Shown in pieces: positions 13,840-22,654 of a stretch of 22,782 nucleotides of DNA (position 1 is the stretch's first letter; the number at the start of each line of letters is the position of its first letter). The position numbers and the translations under genes are program-made. Under the pieces are notes generated by a model, which saw only the letters and a program-made list of their open reading frames with translations, was not told the origin of the DNA and ran no database searches. The DNA is from a virus. The DNA is taken from IMG/VR virus record IMGVR_UViG_3300047564_000493, positions 1 to 22,782 of that record; one strand, written 5' to 3'.

Positions 13840-16800
13840 ATGACCTCTTCGTACATTCCATCAGGAGTTCAACAAAGCTCCTCATATGATTTTCTGCGTC
13901 AGCAACGAGCGATGGCTGACAAAGCCGCTCTTGATGCTCTGGATGACGACGAGGAGTATCGAAAGCGTGAAGAAGCTCAAGCAGCTGAAATTGAAAAACA
14001 GAAAGCTGCTGAACAGGATAAGCAACAACAGCAGACAGTAGATGCTGCTGGTAAGGCGAGTCCCCCGAATGCAATGCAAGAGATCGGGACTGCTGTGGTT
14101 GGGGCTGGTATTGACGCTGCAGAAGGCGTTGGAGCCACAGCAGAAGCCGCTCTGACGGGTCAGATGCTCAACCCTGAGTTCAAACCCACGTGGCTTCAGA
14201 TGGCGGATGAAGTCGAGCCTATGAACCGTACTGTTTGGGGCAATCTGATTCGTGGAGTTGGTGAGTATGCCATCCTGACAGGCCTGCTTCGTGGTGCAGC
14301 AAAGGCTACTAAGGCGGTCCGTCTCCCTGGAGCAACACGAATTAGCCAAGCTCTAGCAGCGGATAGTGCGTCGACAAAGGCTGGCAAGCTTGTCCGCACT
14401 GCTACCAAAGGAGCCATCATTGGCGCTGCTGCTGATTTCACTAGTTCTTATTCTGAAGGAGAGACTCTCTCCACTCAACTAAACAAGATCTTCCCCCAAG
14501 TTCCCGATTGGCTGGTCACTGAAGAGAACGACAGCCCTCTTGAGCGCAAAGTCAAGAATGTGGTCGAGGGTCTTGGAATTGGTGCAATCACTGACATTGC
14601 ATTTGGTTGGCGTGCTGCTAAGAAGATCGAAGCAGAAGCCAAAGTTCCAGCTGAAGATCAACTCAAAGCTCTTCAGACAACCGAAAAGGATCTTAATCGC
14701 GTCCAGAAAGCACTGTTTGATAAGGCCTCAACTGTCAACCCAGATGGCAAACTAACTGCTGATCAACGAGCATTCCTTGAGGAGACTGATCCTGAATGGA
14801 ACTCACTTGTTCAAGCTAAGAGCACCATCGGAAAGCAATACAAGGAGATGGTCGATGCGCTGGATCCAAAGACACGAGCTGAGTTTAAAGTCAGAGACAG
14901 TGCTGATCGCCGCCAAGCAAACTTTGATGAGAAGGTAGAAGAAGCCCTAAAGGATGACCCTGAAGGACTTGAGCCTAATGCATGGGTTAACTCTCCGCTG
15001 TTTGACAGGCCTGATAAAGGGATCTTTAGTACGGCAGGAAAAGGTGGCTTCTATCAATCGCTGCTCAATAACTACCGCATGGAGATCGACGGAAACCTTC
15101 AAGGTGGTCGTCGGCCAAGTATCTACACAGAAGCTGCTCTAGAGAAACGCCTCGCTCAATTCGATCCCCAACGGCGCAAGGTCATCGAGCAGGTTGCCAA
15201 GAACCTTGAAAAGGAACTTGACGCTGCTACTGATTCTACAGCTAAGAATCAAGCAATGCAAGGCTTCAGCGTTCAGCAGCTCAAAGCCCTTTCAACTGCA
15301 AAGTACACAGACATTATTGACGATATTGCCAAGAACCCAGAGGATCTTGAGTCGATCAAAAAGGTTCTTCTTGAGAATCCTAATAAGCGGTACAACGTAA
15401 TCAAGGGTGAATACGAGGACTACCTGGGGTTAGATGATCACAGAGCAGCTGAGATGCTGATCAATACAACTGCTGGTGAACTCAGTGATCTTGCTCAAGC
15501 AGGCCGTTCTATCCAAGGTGTTCTATCTAATGATCGCCAGGTAGAAGGCTTGCTAAACCGCATGAAGTTTCTTCTTATGGAGACCTCACGTTCAAAGTAT
15601 ATCCGGGGCTTTGAACTGAATGGCCTCAAGGCTGACCCTGCAAAGTATGCAGACGGCCTAGCAAAGAAAGAGATGGAAGTCGATCAGTTTGTCACCAAGC
15701 TGAAAGACTGGTTTGACAATGATCCTGAACTTCTAAAAGGCTATCTCGATGTGCTTGCACTTGCTGACGGGCATGTGAAGGCAATTGATGAGATGTTCAA
15801 GTTTGCAAAGGATCAGGTCTTCAACTGGGAATCTCTTGTCGGTAAGGACAACAAGCGCAGTGCTTTTATGGATGCGCTCACCAGCATCATGTACAACAGC
15901 GTTCTGAGCGGTCCTAAAACAATGATGCGAGCGTTGATGGGTAACACGCTTACAACGTTTATGAGGCCCGTCACGGCAATCATGGGGGGCGCTCTGAGTG
16001 GTGATGCCAAAACCACTGCCATGGGATTTGCCTTGATGAAGACGGCATTCCAATCGACAAGCGAGGCATGGCGTGTAGCCAAGATGGCGGTTCATGCAGG
16101 GAAGAACAACCTAGAGGAAATTCCTTTTCTTGCTCAGGGCCGCATACCTTTGACAATGACCGACCAGTGGAAAAACGTTGGTGCAGTTATTGAGAGAGAA
16201 GGTAATGCTGGTGAGATTGCTATGTACCGCATCACCTCTGCGATTTACGATTTCAGCAACTGGATGGGTGTGAAGTACCCAATGGTGGGTATGAGCAGTA
16301 TTGACGCTGCTACGAACGTGATCATGGGTCGTATGGATGCCAAGATCAAAGCATTCAGTGAGGCGTGGGATGAAACAGGCGGTAATGTAACCAAAGAGCT
16401 TGTTCAGAAGTACGAGCAGAAATTTCGCGATGAAGTATTTGATCACTCTAAGCAGATGATCAAGAGTGAATACGCCATCCGTATGGCTGATGAAGCTGGC
16501 TTAAAGATTCCGCTTGAAAGCAAGCGTATGTTCGGGATGCTCGATCTTGCTGCTGTTGAGCGTGGAGTAACTAATCACCCACCCCTCCGTAGCTTCTTCA
16601 TGTTCATGCGAACTGGTTACAACGCACTTGAGCTTGTCCAGAAGCACACACCAATCCTCGCTCGATTCAACGAAGAGGTTCGTGACATCCTTAAAGCAAG
16701 TGCTGATAACCTTGAGTCAGTCTCTAAGTACGGGATTACCCACCCAGCACAGCTGCTGGAAGCTCAGGCAGTGACCCGTGGGCGCATTGCTGCAGGATAT

Positions 16801-17862
16801 CTGACTGTCTTTGGTGCAATGGGTCTCTACACCAGTGGAGGTCTTACTGGTAACGGCCCCGCTGATCGAGAGCTGCGTAATGCATGGATCCAAGCTGGCT
16901 GGCGGCCGCGCTCAATCAGGATTGGTGACAAATGGGTTAGCTACGACAGTCTTGAACCGTTCACATCATTCCTGTCGATGGCTGCTGATATTGGTGATAA
17001 TGCTAACAACTTAGGAGAAACAGCCACACAGAACTGGTTGAAGAAACTTGGCTATCTGGTGTCGATGAACGTCACCAACAAATCGTTCCTTGCTGGTATT
17101 ACGCAACTCAACGATATCATGTCGTTTGACCTTAGCCGTACTCCGACTTGGTTTGCCAACATCGCTAACAACCAACTCCCGTGGGCTGGAGCAAGGAATG
17201 AAATAGCCAACATCTTCAACCCAGGTATGCGTGAGCTGGATAATGATTTCCGCAAGACACTGCAGACAATTGCCAACCGGAACCCGATTGCAAAGGATGA
17301 GCTTCCTCTGAAGTATGACATCCTGGATGGATCAGTCGTGCGTGACTTCGATCCACTCACTAGGTTCTTTAACGCAGTCTCTCCACTTCAGGTTAACTTC
17401 AAAGACAACGACACTCGTCGCATGCTGCGTGAAAGCAGCTATGACATTGTCCGTACTCTTCGGCGTGATAGCAACGGTAACGAGCTTGATGCTAAGACCC
17501 GTTCACGGATGCAAAACCTGATAGGCCAGCAGAATATCGAGAAGCAGCTTGAAGCTCTCTTTAAAGAACCAGCTATCCGCAAGGAGATGGAGACCTACAA
17601 GAAGATGCGTGATCTAGGTATCCGTAGTGCTTCTGGAGAAGGTGCTGATCCTGTTGGTGGTATGGACGTAAGCAATAGCAACTTCTACCGGCGTATTGAC
17701 CAGATCTTCCGCACTGCCGTTAAGCGTGCTGAAGCTGACCTGTACGCAGAATATCCAAACCTTAGGAAGCAGGCAATCAATAACCTGTCTAAGGAGCGGC
17801 TTCAGCAATCTAATCAACCGGATGCTGCGATTCAAGGCATCCTTCAATTGCAGAACAAGTAA
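13840..17862 (+). CDS. Large internal virion protein (T7 gp16-like)
   Basis: A 1340-residue protein, close to the size of T7 gp16 (1318). In T7 gp16 is ejected and helps build the DNA-translocating trans-envelope channel. Residues about 20-70 are highly charged and coiled-coil-like (Glu/Lys/Gln). Several glycine-rich hydrophobic segments follow: about residues 140-155, 185-200, and 683-735 (with M-R-A-L-M-G-N-T-L-T-T-F-M-R-P-V-T-A-I-M-G-G-A-L). Residues about 985-1045 contain G-P-A-D-R-E-L-R-N-A-W-I-Q-A-G-W-R-P-R-S-I-R-I-G-D-K-W-V-S-Y, a segment I recall from large ejected proteins of many podoviruses. There is no lytic transglycosylase at the N-terminus; that activity appears to be carried by the preceding protein. 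The stop TAA overlaps the next ATG by one base. Confidence 0.9.
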   Translation: MTSSYIPSGVQQSSSYDFLRQQRAMADKAALDALDDDEEYRKREEAQAAEIEKQKAAEQDKQQQQTVDAAGKASPPNAMQEIGTAVVGAGIDAAEGVGATAEAALTGQMLNPEFKPTWLQMADEVEPMNRTVWGNLIRGVGEYAILTGLLRGAAKATKAVRLPGATRISQALAADSASTKAGKLVRTATKGAIIGAAADFTSSYSEGETLSTQLNKIFPQVPDWLVTEENDSPLERKVKNVVEGLGIGAITDIAFGWRAAKKIEAEAKVPAEDQLKALQTTEKDLNRVQKALFDKASTVNPDGKLTADQRAFLEETDPEWNSLVQAKSTIGKQYKEMVDALDPKTRAEFKVRDSADRRQANFDEKVEEALKDDPEGLEPNAWVNSPLFDRPDKGIFSTAGKGGFYQSLLNNYRMEIDGNLQGGRRPSIYTEAALEKRLAQFDPQRRKVIEQVAKNLEKELDAATDSTAKNQAMQGFSVQQLKALSTAKYTDIIDDIAKNPEDLESIKKVLLENPNKRYNVIKGEYEDYLGLDDHRAAEMLINTTAGELSDLAQAGRSIQGVLSNDRQVEGLLNRMKFLLMETSRSKYIRGFELNGLKADPAKYADGLAKKEMEVDQFVTKLKDWFDNDPELLKGYLDVLALADGHVKAIDEMFKFAKDQVFNWESLVGKDNKRSAFMDALTSIMYNSVLSGPKTMMRALMGNTLTTFMRPVTAIMGGALSGDAKTTAMGFALMKTAFQSTSEAWRVAKMAVHAGKNNLEEIPFLAQGRIPLTMTDQWKNVGAVIEREGNAGEIAMYRITSAIYDFSNWMGVKYPMVGMSSIDAATNVIMGRMDAKIKAFSEAWDETGGNVTKELVQKYEQKFRDEVFDHSKQMIKSEYAIRMADEAGLKIPLESKRMFGMLDLAAVERGVTNHPPLRSFFMFMRTGYNALELVQKHTPILARFNEEVRDILKASADNLESVSKYGITHPAQLLEAQAVTRGRIAAGYLTVFGAMGLYTSGGLTGNGPADRELRNAWIQAGWRPRSIRIGDKWVSYDSLEPFTSFLSMAADIGDNANNLGETATQNWLKKLGYLVSMNVTNKSFLAGITQLNDIMSFDLSRTPTWFANIANNQLPWAGARNEIANIFNPGMRELDNDFRKTLQTIANRNPIAKDELPLKYDILDGSVVRDFDPLTRFFNAVSPLQVNFKDNDTRRMLRESSYDIVRTLRRDSNGNELDAKTRSRMQNLIGQQNIEKQLEALFKEPAIRKEMETYKKMRDLGIRSASGEGADPVGGMDVSNSNFYRRIDQIFRTAVKRAEADLYAEYPNLRKQAINNLSKERLQQSNQPDAAIQGILQLQNK

Positions 17863-18794
17863 TGGCCGTAACACAAAACACATACACAGGGAATGGTTCC
17901 ACCACAAACTATTCCTTCACTTTTCCATATCTTGAAACCACTGACATCAAAGTAAGTGTCAATGGTACACTAACAACTGCATACACACTGGCCAATGCCA
18001 CGACAGTTTCGTTTAACTCAGCCCCTGCCAACGGAGCTGCTATTCGCATTTATCGAGAGACCAATGATGTCAATCTGAATTCAACCTTCTACCCAGGATC
18101 TGCGATTCGCTCTCAGGATCTGAACGATAACTTCACTCAGATTCTTTATGTTTCCCAGGAGACGAAGACATTTGCAGAGGGAACTGATGCATCAGCTATT
18201 CAAGGACAAGTTAATGCAGCAGTAGCTACAGCTAATACTGCTAATACAAACGCTAATGCAGCTGTTGCCACTGCTAATACAGCATCAAGTACAGCCAACG
18301 GCATTGCTGCTACTGCTAACTCTGCACTAAGTACTGCTCAAGCTGCCGAGACAACCGCTAATGGTATCTCAGCAACAGCCAATACTGCATTGAGTACAGC
18401 TAATAGCGCCTCCACAACAGCTAATGCTGCCCTAGCACGTTCTGGTGGTACAATGACTGGCGCAATCACATTTGTTGCTGGTCAAACATATCCACAGGTT
18501 CCACAAAACTCTAAGACAGCTGCCTATACCCTACTGGCTAGTGATGCAGGTAAGCATGTCTCGATCACTACTGGTGGTATTACAATCCCCTCTGGTGTCT
18601 TTAGTGTCGGTGATGCAATCAGCATTTACAACAACAGCGGCAGCAGTCAGACCATTACCCAAGGGGCTAGTACAACTTTGAGGCTTGCTGGTTCTGCTTC
18701 TACAGGTAATAGAACAATTGCTCAGTACGGGTTATGTACTATTCTGTGTGTAGCTAGTAACACTTTTGTGATTAGTGGAGCAGGGTTAACGTGA
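17862..18794 (+). CDS. Tail fibre, T7 gp17-type N-terminal domain plus helical repeat shaft
   Basis: A 310-residue protein. Residues 1-105 match the T7 tail-fibre attachment domain (Y-T-G-N-G-S-T-T-N-Y-S-F-T-F-P-Y-L then S-A-I-R-S-Q-D-L-N-D-N-F-T-Q-I-L-Y). Residues about 110-190 form a run of Ala/Thr/Asn repeats of the type T-A-N-x-A-x-S-T-A-N, likely a trimeric coiled coil. Then comes the M-T-G-A-I-T motif and a small beta-rich head (T-L-L-A-S-D-A-G-K-H-V-S-I). It is shorter than T7 gp17 (553) and lacks a large receptor-binding tip; the proteins encoded just downstream probably supply that. It shares base(s) with the preceding stop and overlaps the next start (GTGA), suggesting coupled translation. 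Confidence 0.93.
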   Translation: MAVTQNTYTGNGSTTNYSFTFPYLETTDIKVSVNGTLTTAYTLANATTVSFNSAPANGAAIRIYRETNDVNLNSTFYPGSAIRSQDLNDNFTQILYVSQETKTFAEGTDASAIQGQVNAAVATANTANTNANAAVATANTASSTANGIAATANSALSTAQAAETTANGISATANTALSTANSASTTANAALARSGGTMTGAITFVAGQTYPQVPQNSKTAAYTLLASDAGKHVSITTGGITIPSGVFSVGDAISIYNNSGSSQTITQGASTTLRLAGSASTGNRTIAQYGLCTILCVASNTFVISGAGLT

Positions 18795-19585
18795 GTATTA
18801 TTCAATTGATGGGGTCAGGTGATATGACTCCAGCAGCGGACGCGTATTCTGCTTTTCTTACCGAAGCCTTACCTTTGAACTTTAAGTATGGTTTTACAGA
18901 CCAGTCTTATAGGATTAGAGGAGCAGGTGGACCAGCTTCTGTTGTTTATAATTCTTCGGCCTATCAACCAGAAATGGTTATTAGTTCCTTGAACTCAAAG
19001 TTTTATGGATCTAGTGCTAAGGAGCCACAGACAAGTCCAGCTGGAACAACATTTCATGCTTCACAGCTTGATGTAGATACAGGAGCCTCCAATACAATTG
19101 GAACTCAGAATTATTGTTATGAGTTTTGGTGGTACAGTCAAGACTTTAACTTTGCTGGACTAGTAAACTATACTCTGAACTATAACAGCGTTAGTACTGG
19201 TGGTGCAGGACTTACTTCTGGTGATGTTCCACATATTACTATTAAGGGAGATAACTGGGTCAATACCGCACCATATCAACGTGGTATCTGGGTAGGCGGT
19301 GGCCCAAATACAACTTTCTTTTATGAAACGACATCTCAATGTTTGCTGCCAAATACCTGGCATCACATTGCTGTCACAAGATCAGGAACCACCGGTAGAA
19401 TATTTGTAGACGGTGTATTGCAAGCAACTGGCACAGATTCCAGAAACTATGCAGGATACGTCAATGTTCATGGGGTCTGCAACCGTACACTTGGGTCTGG
19501 AATGTATTTACAAGATATTCGGTGTTATGTTGGCACCGCTAAATACACCAGCAACTTTACAGTACCTGGACCAATATTTCTTTAG
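18791..19585 (+). CDS. LamG/concanavalin-like lectin domain fibre protein
   Basis: A 264-residue protein beginning at GTG 18791, which overlaps the previous stop (GTGA). The C-terminal half shows a LamG-type jelly roll: Y-E-F-W-W-Y, N-T-W-H-H-I-A-V-T-R-S-G-T-T-G-R-I-F-V-D-G-V-L-Q-A, and an end D-I-R-C-Y-V-G-T-A-K-Y-T-S-N-F-T-V-P. Such domains bind glycans and are frequent in cyanophage fibres, so it is a good candidate for receptor recognition. The N-terminal 50 residues may dock to the preceding fibre. The gene is distinctly AT-richer than the downstream adhesin genes (hand count of 19081-19140: 23 of 60 G+C), suggesting a different recent origin. Confidence 0.85.
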   Translation: MSIIQLMGSGDMTPAADAYSAFLTEALPLNFKYGFTDQSYRIRGAGGPASVVYNSSAYQPEMVISSLNSKFYGSSAKEPQTSPAGTTFHASQLDVDTGASNTIGTQNYCYEFWWYSQDFNFAGLVNYTLNYNSVSTGGAGLTSGDVPHITIKGDNWVNTAPYQRGIWVGGGPNTTFFYETTSQCLLPNTWHHIAVTRSGTTGRIFVDGVLQATGTDSRNYAGYVNVHGVCNRTLGSGMYLQDIRCYVGTAKYTSNFTVPGPIFL

Positions 19586-19605
19586 ACCTATACGATTGAC
19601 ACACG

Positions 19606-20835
19606 ATGCCATTTCCAAACAATCCGAGCGTGGGTGACACTCACGTTGAGAACAATACTACATACAAATATCTCGGACCTACCAATGGTTGGTATCGAGT
19701 AAGCGTCGGTCCTAGCAACGATACTACCTACACTGGTGGTGGGGGTGGCAATGCCTCTGCTACAGGTAATGCTGGGGAGATCCAGTACACTGATGGTACA
19801 AACCTTGCTGCATCCCCGGATCTTCTTTGGGATGATGTCAATAAGGACCTAGAGATTGGTGGTGACATCACTCTTGATGACGGTGGCACCTTCACCACTA
19901 CGGTTCAAACCGTCACCCCCACCGCAAACCGTACGATCAGCTTCCCCGATGCAACGGGAACGGTCGCATTAGTTGCTGGGTCTAGTGGGCAGCTGCTGTG
20001 GAACAACGCTGGTGTTAATGCAGGCGTCTCGACGCTGACCTATGACGGCAGCATCCTTACAACCAGCGGCCGGTTCATCAATAGCTACAACGCCACCGCA
20101 TCGAGCCCGGCAAAGACGTTCACTGGCACGTGGTTTACGGGTGGCACCGGCACCACCACCAAGCCTCAGGTGTTGATCGAACCGACTGGCACCACGTCAA
20201 CAGCGTGGAGCACCAGCGGCACCGGTCTTGGTGTTAATGCCGCGAGTGGGTTTACCGGGAACCTGCTGGATCTGCAGGTGAATGGGACAAGCACCTGCAG
20301 GGTAACTTCCGCCGGACTTGTCTACCTGCCAGCAAGTGGAGGTGATTCTAGTGCCATCATTTTTGGTGGATCAGCGGTTACATCTGCCGCAAGTTATGTA
20401 GGTATATACGGGTTTAGACTGCGAAGTGCGCTTGACTTAAGCTGGTCTAGTGGTCAGAACTTAAACACACTCGACTTAAGGCTTTTCCGCGACGCCGCCA
20501 ACACCCTCGCCCAACGCAACGGCACCGACGCCCAAGCCTTCCGCGTCTACAACACATACACCGACGCCAGTAACTACGAGCGTCTGAGCACCACTTGGTC
20601 CAGCAACGTCTGCTACACCAAACCAGAGAACGCTGGCACAGGTTCTGCCCGTCTCTACGTCCCTGTTACAGGCTCCACCACGGTGGCCTCACTGCCGTCC
20701 GCATCTACGGCTGGTGCTGGCGCTCGTGCATTTGTGACTGATGCAAATGCCACCACCTTCCTCTCCACCGTTGCAGGCGGTGGGGCAAACAAAGTCCCTG
20801 TCGTCTCTGACGGCACCAACTGGCTCATCGGTTAA
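19606..20835 (+). CDS. Putative tail fibre / adhesin protein, mosaic composition
   Basis: A 409-residue, beta-rich, Gly/Thr/Ser/Ala-rich protein with almost no Lys. It begins M-P-F-P-N-N-P-S-V-G-D-T-H, a start common in phage fibre proteins, followed by Y-K-Y-L-G-P-T-N-G-W-Y. The middle has Y-T-D-G-T-N-L-A-A-S-P-D-L-L-W-D-D and T-G-T-V-A-L-V-A-G, typical of trimeric phage appendages. The C-terminus ends P-V-V-S-D-G-T-N-W-L-I-G. G+C content changes abruptly within the gene: 35 of 80 at 20341-20420 versus 27 of 40 at 20481-20520 (hand counts), a sign of recombination between fibre genes. The gene starts 20 nt after its neighbour with no clear Shine-Dalgarno. Confidence 0.85.
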   Translation: MPFPNNPSVGDTHVENNTTYKYLGPTNGWYRVSVGPSNDTTYTGGGGGNASATGNAGEIQYTDGTNLAASPDLLWDDVNKDLEIGGDITLDDGGTFTTTVQTVTPTANRTISFPDATGTVALVAGSSGQLLWNNAGVNAGVSTLTYDGSILTTSGRFINSYNATASSPAKTFTGTWFTGGTGTTTKPQVLIEPTGTTSTAWSTSGTGLGVNAASGFTGNLLDLQVNGTSTCRVTSAGLVYLPASGGDSSAIIFGGSAVTSAASYVGIYGFRLRSALDLSWSSGQNLNTLDLRLFRDAANTLAQRNGTDAQAFRVYNTYTDASNYERLSTTWSSNVCYTKPENAGTGSARLYVPVTGSTTVASLPSASTAGAGARAFVTDANATTFLSTVAGGGANKVPVVSDGTNWLIG

Positions 20836-20840
20836 TCATC

Positions 20841-21083
20841 ATGGCTTCTTTCACTATTGACATCGACGACACTCTCGTCCCCGGCATCGTCGCTACCGCA
20901 TCCCTTGAAGGCAAAACTCCTGAAGAGGTTGTCGGCGAATATGCCACCACATTGGCAACCAAAATCTGCCAGGACCTGAAGGTCGGCCCGTACTACACCG
21001 GCCCAATCCCGCCCCAGTTCAACGCTGACGGCACACCGTATGTGGCCCCAGTAGTCAACGACTCTACGGGGACGGCTGGATGA
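20841..21083 (+). CDS. Small acidic protein in the fibre cassette
   Basis: An 80-residue acidic protein starting M-A-S-F-T-I-D-I-D-D-T-L-V-P-G-I, with a helical middle (T-P-E-E-V-V-G-E-Y-A-T-T-L-A-T-K-I-C-Q-D-L) and a Pro-rich tail. It sits 5 nt after a fibre gene and overlaps the next start (ATGA). I do not recognise the family; a fibre chaperone, assembly helper or small structural subunit is possible from context. Confidence 0.75.
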   Translation: MASFTIDIDDTLVPGIVATASLEGKTPEEVVGEYATTLATKICQDLKVGPYYTGPIPPQFNADGTPYVAPVVNDSTGTAG

Positions 21084-21838
21084 CGTTAATTATTCAGAAG
21101 CCCAGCGGAGCTAAGTTTAATCTCCGCAAAACATCATCCGCCTGGGCCGAAGGCGGCGACCTTACATACACCATTGTCGTAAGCGGCACCAGCTATCGCG
21201 TCCACGAATTCAAGGCCGTTGGCACCACATCGTTGAATGTGATGAAAGGTGGCAACTTTGAGTACCTCGTTGTTGCTGGTGGAGGCGCTGGCAGGGGTAA
21301 TGGCGCTGCTGGAAACAGCGGAGATGGGGGCAATGCAGGTCAGCTTTTGTCTGGGTCTGTATCTCTTGCCGCTGGATCGCAGACAGTAACAGTTGGCCAA
21401 GGTGGAATTGGCGTTGTAAACGCAAACGGAGGCAACGGAGGCAACTCGGTTTTGGCTTCTGTTACAGCAACTGGCGGAGTTGGGGGAAGTGGTGTTTCTT
21501 CTGCTGTAGCTAGAAACGGCGGCGCTGGTGGCACTGGTACCCCAGGAGAAATTGGCAGCGGTCATCAAGCTGGTGCCGGGGGTGCCGGTGGCACATCTTC
21601 CATTACTGGCACTTCAGTTGTTTACGCAGGTGGTGGTGGTGGTGGTTTCACCTCTGGTGGACTTGGCGGCAACGGCGGTGGCGGTCGCGGTGAAAATTAC
21701 GCCCCAGGCGGCACCGGCACTCAGGCCACTCCAGGCCAAGCCAATACGGGTGGCGGTGGCGGTGGCGTTTCAAATGGAATCGGAGCTCCAGGTAAAAACG
21801 GCGGCTCCGGCATCGTCATCGTGAGGTACGCGATATGA
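21080..21838 (+). CDS. Glycine-rich adhesin/tail fibre tip protein
   Basis: A 252-residue protein. Residues about 1-65 are a beta domain ending F-E-Y-L-V-V-A-G-G-G-A-G, the hallmark start of phage glycine-rich domains. Residues about 65-240 are extremely Gly-rich with many G-G-x-G and G-G-A-G-G repeats, ending S-G-I-V-I-V-R-Y. In other phages, glycine-rich fibre-tip adhesins fold as stacked polyglycine II helices whose variable loops choose the receptor. The start overlaps the previous stop (ATGA), and its own stop overlaps a small ORF. The G-rich DNA is prone to recombination and slippage, consistent with a variable tip. Confidence 0.88.
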   Translation: MTLIIQKPSGAKFNLRKTSSAWAEGGDLTYTIVVSGTSYRVHEFKAVGTTSLNVMKGGNFEYLVVAGGGAGRGNGAAGNSGDGGNAGQLLSGSVSLAAGSQTVTVGQGGIGVVNANGGNGGNSVLASVTATGGVGGSGVSSAVARNGGAGGTGTPGEIGSGHQAGAGGAGGTSSITGTSVVYAGGGGGGFTSGGLGGNGGGGRGENYAPGGTGTQATPGQANTGGGGGGVSNGIGAPGKNGGSGIVIVRYAI

Positions 21839-21900
21839 ACTACACAAACCACGACCTACTAGACACTGCCACTACGATGCCTTTGGAGGTGATGCTATGA
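21835..21900 (+). CDS. Possible 21-residue coupled ORF between two adhesin genes
   Basis: The frame reads M-N-Y-T-N-H-D-L-L-D-T-A-T-T-M-P-L-E-V-M-L. Its ATG overlaps the stop of the glycine-rich gene (ATGA) and its TGA overlaps the ATG of the LamG gene (ATGA). Both ends being joined in this way suggests that translation passes through it to reach the next gene. It also covers the GGAGGT Shine-Dalgarno of that gene at 21885-21890. It could be a real small protein, a coupling device, or the remainder of a gene. Confidence 0.4.
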   Translation: MNYTNHDLLDTATTMPLEVML

Positions 21901-22595
21901 GTTGGGTAATTACGGGCTCGGAGAAAACGAAGGTTGATCCACAGTTTGGCAGCGTCTCTCTGCTACTCCACGGCAACGGCACCAACGGCAGCACGACAAT
22001 TGTTGATAGCGGTCCGGCGGCCAGAACAGTAACGGTTGTTGGTGATGCCCAAATCAGCACAGCACAGAGCAAGTTTGGTGGGGCCAGCATTGCGTTTGAT
22101 GGCACCGGTGATGGGCTGGCAGTTCCTTATGACATCAGCTTTGCGACATTTCCGCAATCTGGCAACATAGGCACCATTGAAGGATGGTTTCGTTTCAATG
22201 CTTTTACAGCTCCACGTCCATTCCTGGTTGGCGTGTGGTCTGCAGCAGGTGAACAGGGCTGGACTATTGACGCCACTACAGGTGGTGACCTTTTCTTCGC
22301 CAACAATGGCGCAGGAATTACTGCAAGTCTTTCAACCAAGCTGACAACCGCAGAGTGGATTCATTTGGCCGTTGTTAATACGGGCTCGACAATTAAAATT
22401 TACCGCAATGGAGTTGACGTAGGATCGGCATCTAATTACAGCCCAACACTTTCCTCGGACAGCCTTCGGATCGGATTGCGCAATGGAGGCTTGCTACCCC
22501 TGAACGGCTACATCGACGACCTCCGCATCACCAAAGGCGTAGCCCGCTACACGGCTAACTTCACCCCGCCCACCGCACCGTTTCCGGACATCTAA
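21897..22595 (+). CDS. LamG-domain adhesin/fibre protein
   Basis: A 232-residue protein, almost entirely one LamG/concanavalin-like domain: L-L-L-H-G-N-G-T-N-G-S near residue 22, F-G-G-A-S-I-A-F-D-G-T-G-D at about 61, I-E-G-W-F-R-F near 93, E-W-I-H-L-A-V-V-N and I-K-I-Y-R-N-G-V-D-V near 160-177, and Y-I-D-D-L-R-I-T-K-G-V-A-R-Y-T-A-N-F-T-P-P-T-A-P-F-P. It probably binds host glycans. It has a strong Shine-Dalgarno (GGAGGT, 21885-21890). The terminal motif resembles that of the other LamG protein at 18791, but composition is GC-rich (35 of 60 at 22501-22560), so the two have different recent histories. Confidence 0.88.
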   Translation: MSWVITGSEKTKVDPQFGSVSLLLHGNGTNGSTTIVDSGPAARTVTVVGDAQISTAQSKFGGASIAFDGTGDGLAVPYDISFATFPQSGNIGTIEGWFRFNAFTAPRPFLVGVWSAAGEQGWTIDATTGGDLFFANNGAGITASLSTKLTTAEWIHLAVVNTGSTIKIYRNGVDVGSASNYSPTLSSDSLRIGLRNGGLLPLNGYIDDLRITKGVARYTANFTPPTAPFPDI

Positions 22596-22604
22596 CCCCA
22601 GCCC

Positions 22605-22647
22605 CATTAGTCACGGTCACTACTACCGCGCCGTTCCCTGACATCTA
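22605..22647 (+). pseudogene. Frameshifted duplicate of a LamG gene terminus
   Basis: Just after the LamG gene, in a different frame, the DNA can be read ...T-V-T-T-T-A-P-F-P-D-I-stop, matching the P-P-T-A-P-F-P-D-I-stop end of the intact gene. No start or upstream domain remains. It looks like the leftover end of a second LamG gene removed by recombination. Confidence 0.6.
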
Positions 22648-22654
22648 GGCACCC

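Noticed and set aside
18215-18430. CRISPR or noncoding tandem repeat
   Set aside because: The repeats (GCTAATACT-like) are in frame and encode the Ala/Thr/Asn helical shaft of the tail fibre; no spacers of constant length exist.
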